Below are positions 59,922-61,160 of a DNA stretch of 61,160 bases, piece by piece. The notes beneath the pieces are model-generated. The model saw only the letters and a program-made list of their open reading frames with translations, did not search any database and had not been told where the DNA came from. The translations under genes and the position numbers were made by a program. The number at the start of each line of letters is the position of its first letter. The first letter of the stretch is position 1. The DNA lies in NCBI GenBank assembly GCA_965371855.1, contig CBDUZZ010000023.1, forward strand, positions 1 through 61,160. The letters run 5' to 3'. Source of the stretch: JAADEM01 sp965371855 (GTDB lineage Bacteria; Bacteroidota; Bacteroidia; Bacteroidales; Marinilabiliaceae).

Positions 59922-60115
59922 GCTGCTAACGGTTGGGCTAAGTGCTGTACGGGATTTCGAAGTACTTCATTTTCAATTTACACTGAGCCAATTTGTTTAT
60001 TCATAATTTCATTTTTCACGTCAATTGTCGAAGACGAATTGGCGTTGTTGCAACGAAGAACTGCGGTTGATTTACCTGCTGAACCCCGTATGGCATTTAG
60101 CTTTTGTTATGCCCT
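59922..60115. repeat. attC-like imperfect palindrome B (long form)
   Basis: GCTAAGTGCTGTACGGG at 59937-59953 is largely complementary to CCCGTATGGCATTTAGC at 60085-60101. The outer boxes are CTAACGG at the left and GTTATGCC at the right. An inner pair GCCAATTTG / CGAATTGGC extends the fold. At nearly 200 bases it is longer than typical attC sites but has the same plan as palindromes A and C. Confidence 0.5.
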
Positions 60116-60128
60116 GGCTTTTTGTTTT

Positions 60129-60665
60129 TCAGTGCCACCTGTAATTAGTGTGTTCCAATGGATTTGTATTATGAAATTCACTAATTTTTTTATGTTTGTT
60201 ATTATCCCACCATTCAAAATAAACTTGCCGAATAGTTTCATAAGCTTCATTGTCATGGTCTTGAATCCATGTAAAAGGTTCTTCATTTAATTGCACGAAA
60301 GGGTGTTGAGACGGAAATCGGAACATAAAGGTTTCGCTATCACTTGACACTTCTCTTATAGATTCAATTGTCCATAAGACGAGTACTCCAAGTCTATAAA
60401 TTGGATTCTGTGGGTGATAGGATGATAGACCATGTGGAAACTTATTAACCACACTGGTATCATTTATATATATTAATAATGCAGGTATGTGTTTAAAGGA
60501 AAACTCGGGTAAATCCAAAGATTCATATTGATTTGTTTTTAATAATTGGATATAATTTTCAACTTCTATATTAATTATTTCTTCAGTTTCATTCTTGTCA
60601 CAACTGAACAAACCAATCAAAACCACCATTAGAGTTAGAAGTTTAAATGTTTTCATCTGAATCAA
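60129..60665 (-). CDS. Hypothetical lipoprotein
   Basis: A 178-residue protein with a lipoprotein signal ending LFSC (Cys22). The mature part is hydrophilic, with NPIYRLGVLVLWTIESIREV and WWDNNKHKKISEFHNTNPL. I know DUF4943-like lipoproteins with similar lengths in the phylum but cannot assign it. It overlaps the upstream lipoprotein gene by four bases (ATGA), so the two are translated together. It belongs to a unit bounded by attC-like palindromes. Confidence 0.6.
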   Translation of the reverse strand: MIQMKTFKLLTLMVVLIGLFSCDKNETEEIINIEVENYIQLLKTNQYESLDLPEFSFKHIPALLIYINDTSVVNKFPHGLSSYHPQNPIYRLGVLVLWTIESIREVSSDSETFMFRFPSQHPFVQLNEEPFTWIQDHDNEAYETIRQVYFEWWDNNKHKKISEFHNTNPLEHTNYRWH

Positions 60666-61042
60666 TTTATTTTTGAAAAGGTTAATTCAGTTTTACTGTC
60701 TAAACTATCAACAAAGAAATTTCCAATTTTCATTTGTTCTTTTTCTTCGTCTAAGTCAAAATAGTATTTAAAACTGCCAAAAGTGGCACTTGATGCAAGC
60801 CAACTTATGGAAATACTATCTTTTTCCAAATCATAAACATATGGTTTCGAACGAGCCTTAAGTGATAAATTTTCTCCTCCTCTGTTTAAATTGAAAAGTT
60901 CAGATTCACTGTCGAACACCAGAGTATCTGATTTATAAACCGTTTCAACCCAAATGCCATCAATCGGAGGCGCGTCAATTCTCTCTTCATTACAACTCAT
61001 TGTTATAATCAATAATAATCCAATTAAAAAACGATTTTTCAT
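60662..61042 (-). CDS. Hypothetical small lipoprotein
   Basis: A 126-residue protein with a signal ending IITMSC (Cys17). The rest looks like a single beta-barrel or sandwich domain (IDGIWVETVYKSDTLVFDSE, SISWLASSATFGSFKYYFDL), similar in style to small lipocalin-like Bacteroidota lipoproteins. Function unknown. It is the first gene of a two-gene unit with the downstream lipoprotein. Confidence 0.6.
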   Translation of the reverse strand: MKNRFLIGLLLIITMSCNEERIDAPPIDGIWVETVYKSDTLVFDSESELFNLNRGGENLSLKARSKPYVYDLEKDSISISWLASSATFGSFKYYFDLDEEKEQMKIGNFFVDSLDSKTELTFSKIN

Positions 61043-61118
61043 GTCTTGTTTTTTTATGTTTGATTTACACTAAGTATGATGACATTCTATTCATTATGGT
61101 TGCGTTTTCAAGCTTCCA

Positions 61119-61160
61119 ACTAACGTCAAGCGCTAAATACTGACACTCAGTATGTTATTA
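61119..61160. repeat. attC-like palindrome C (at the window edge)
   Basis: CTAACGTCAAGCGCTAA is followed by the perfect hairpin ATACTGA-CAC-TCAGTAT at 61137-61153 and GTTATTA. It has the same TAACG...GTTA framing as palindromes A and B and lies upstream of the lipoprotein pair. It may extend beyond the window. Confidence 0.45.

Overview
The window looks like a piece of a low-GC chromosome from the phylum Bacteroidota, most like an anaerobic or facultative Bacteroidales/Marinilabiliales-type organism. The support is a T9SS type A-like C-terminal sorting domain, families typical of the phylum (DUF2723/GT117, DUF6427, DUF2339 next to DUF3999, a TonB receptor with a carboxypeptidase-like N-terminal domain), several TAnnTTTG promoter boxes, many lipoproteins, and weak Shine-Dalgarno sequences. 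A gene cluster resembling the 'orange protein' (ORP) operon of anaerobes supports an oxygen-poor lifestyle. Genus cannot be fixed from the sequence.

Layout. 1-3032 (minus): a tightly coupled cluster of a LicC/PntC-like nucleotidyltransferase, a HisC/CobD-like PLP enzyme, a CDP-alcohol phosphatidyltransferase and a truncated ATP-grasp-like gene, plausibly making an unusual CDP-activated lipid or glycan headgroup. 3517-7559 (plus): a lipoprotein sulfatase and a peptide-N-glycosidase F. 7606-8886: tRNA-Gln, a chimeric XRE regulator and a porin-like protein. 9191-12307 (minus): a peptidoglycan recycling unit (BadF-type amino-sugar kinase, MurQ, MltF-like lytic transglycosylase). 12415-16380: a DUF2339 membrane protein with a truncated DUF3999 partner, then dispersed repeats. 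16594-23330 (minus): mannose-6-phosphate isomerase, ROK kinase and GH38 alpha-mannosidase, with a 501-bp MITE between the first two. With PNGase F these suggest release and catabolism of mannose-rich N-glycans. 23885-26803: a MntA/HepT toxin-antitoxin pair, a PagL-like lipid A deacylase and a gene fragment. 26633-34392 (minus): housekeeping enzymes (MBL hydrolase, thioesterase, TrmO, Sir2), a TonB receptor, an MFS transporter and a radical SAM protein. 34481-39860 (minus): the ORP-like cluster of two ferredoxin-MinD ATPases, two NifX-like proteins, DUF89, DUF5320, DUF134 and a methyltransferase, with a perfect 22-bp operator-like palindrome at its promoter. 39981-41618: IspH and Cmk. 41910-49030 (plus): a flippase-like membrane protein, a ModA-like lipoprotein next to a hybrid histidine kinase, and an S9 peptidase. 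49210-56086 (minus): a broken carbamoyltransferase, DUF6427, PurD, a polysaccharide deacetylase without a normal start codon, and a GT117 membrane protein. 56087-57134 is a gene-free nest of repeats. 57135-61160 holds an Mrr-like nuclease, a secreted beta-helix protein and a lipoprotein pair, separated by attC-like imperfect palindromes.

Two themes stand out. First, gene decay: the window has at least seven broken genes (DUF3999, a TonB C-terminus, a phosphoesterase fragment, a methyltransferase, a NifX-like gene, a carbamoyltransferase and the XRE fusion). Second, small palindromic repeats are abundant and some have entered reading frames, adding residues to TrmO, to a TonB-receptor signal peptide, to an ORP-cluster ATPase and to a methyltransferase fragment. 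No complete insertion sequence, CRISPR array or rRNA was seen.
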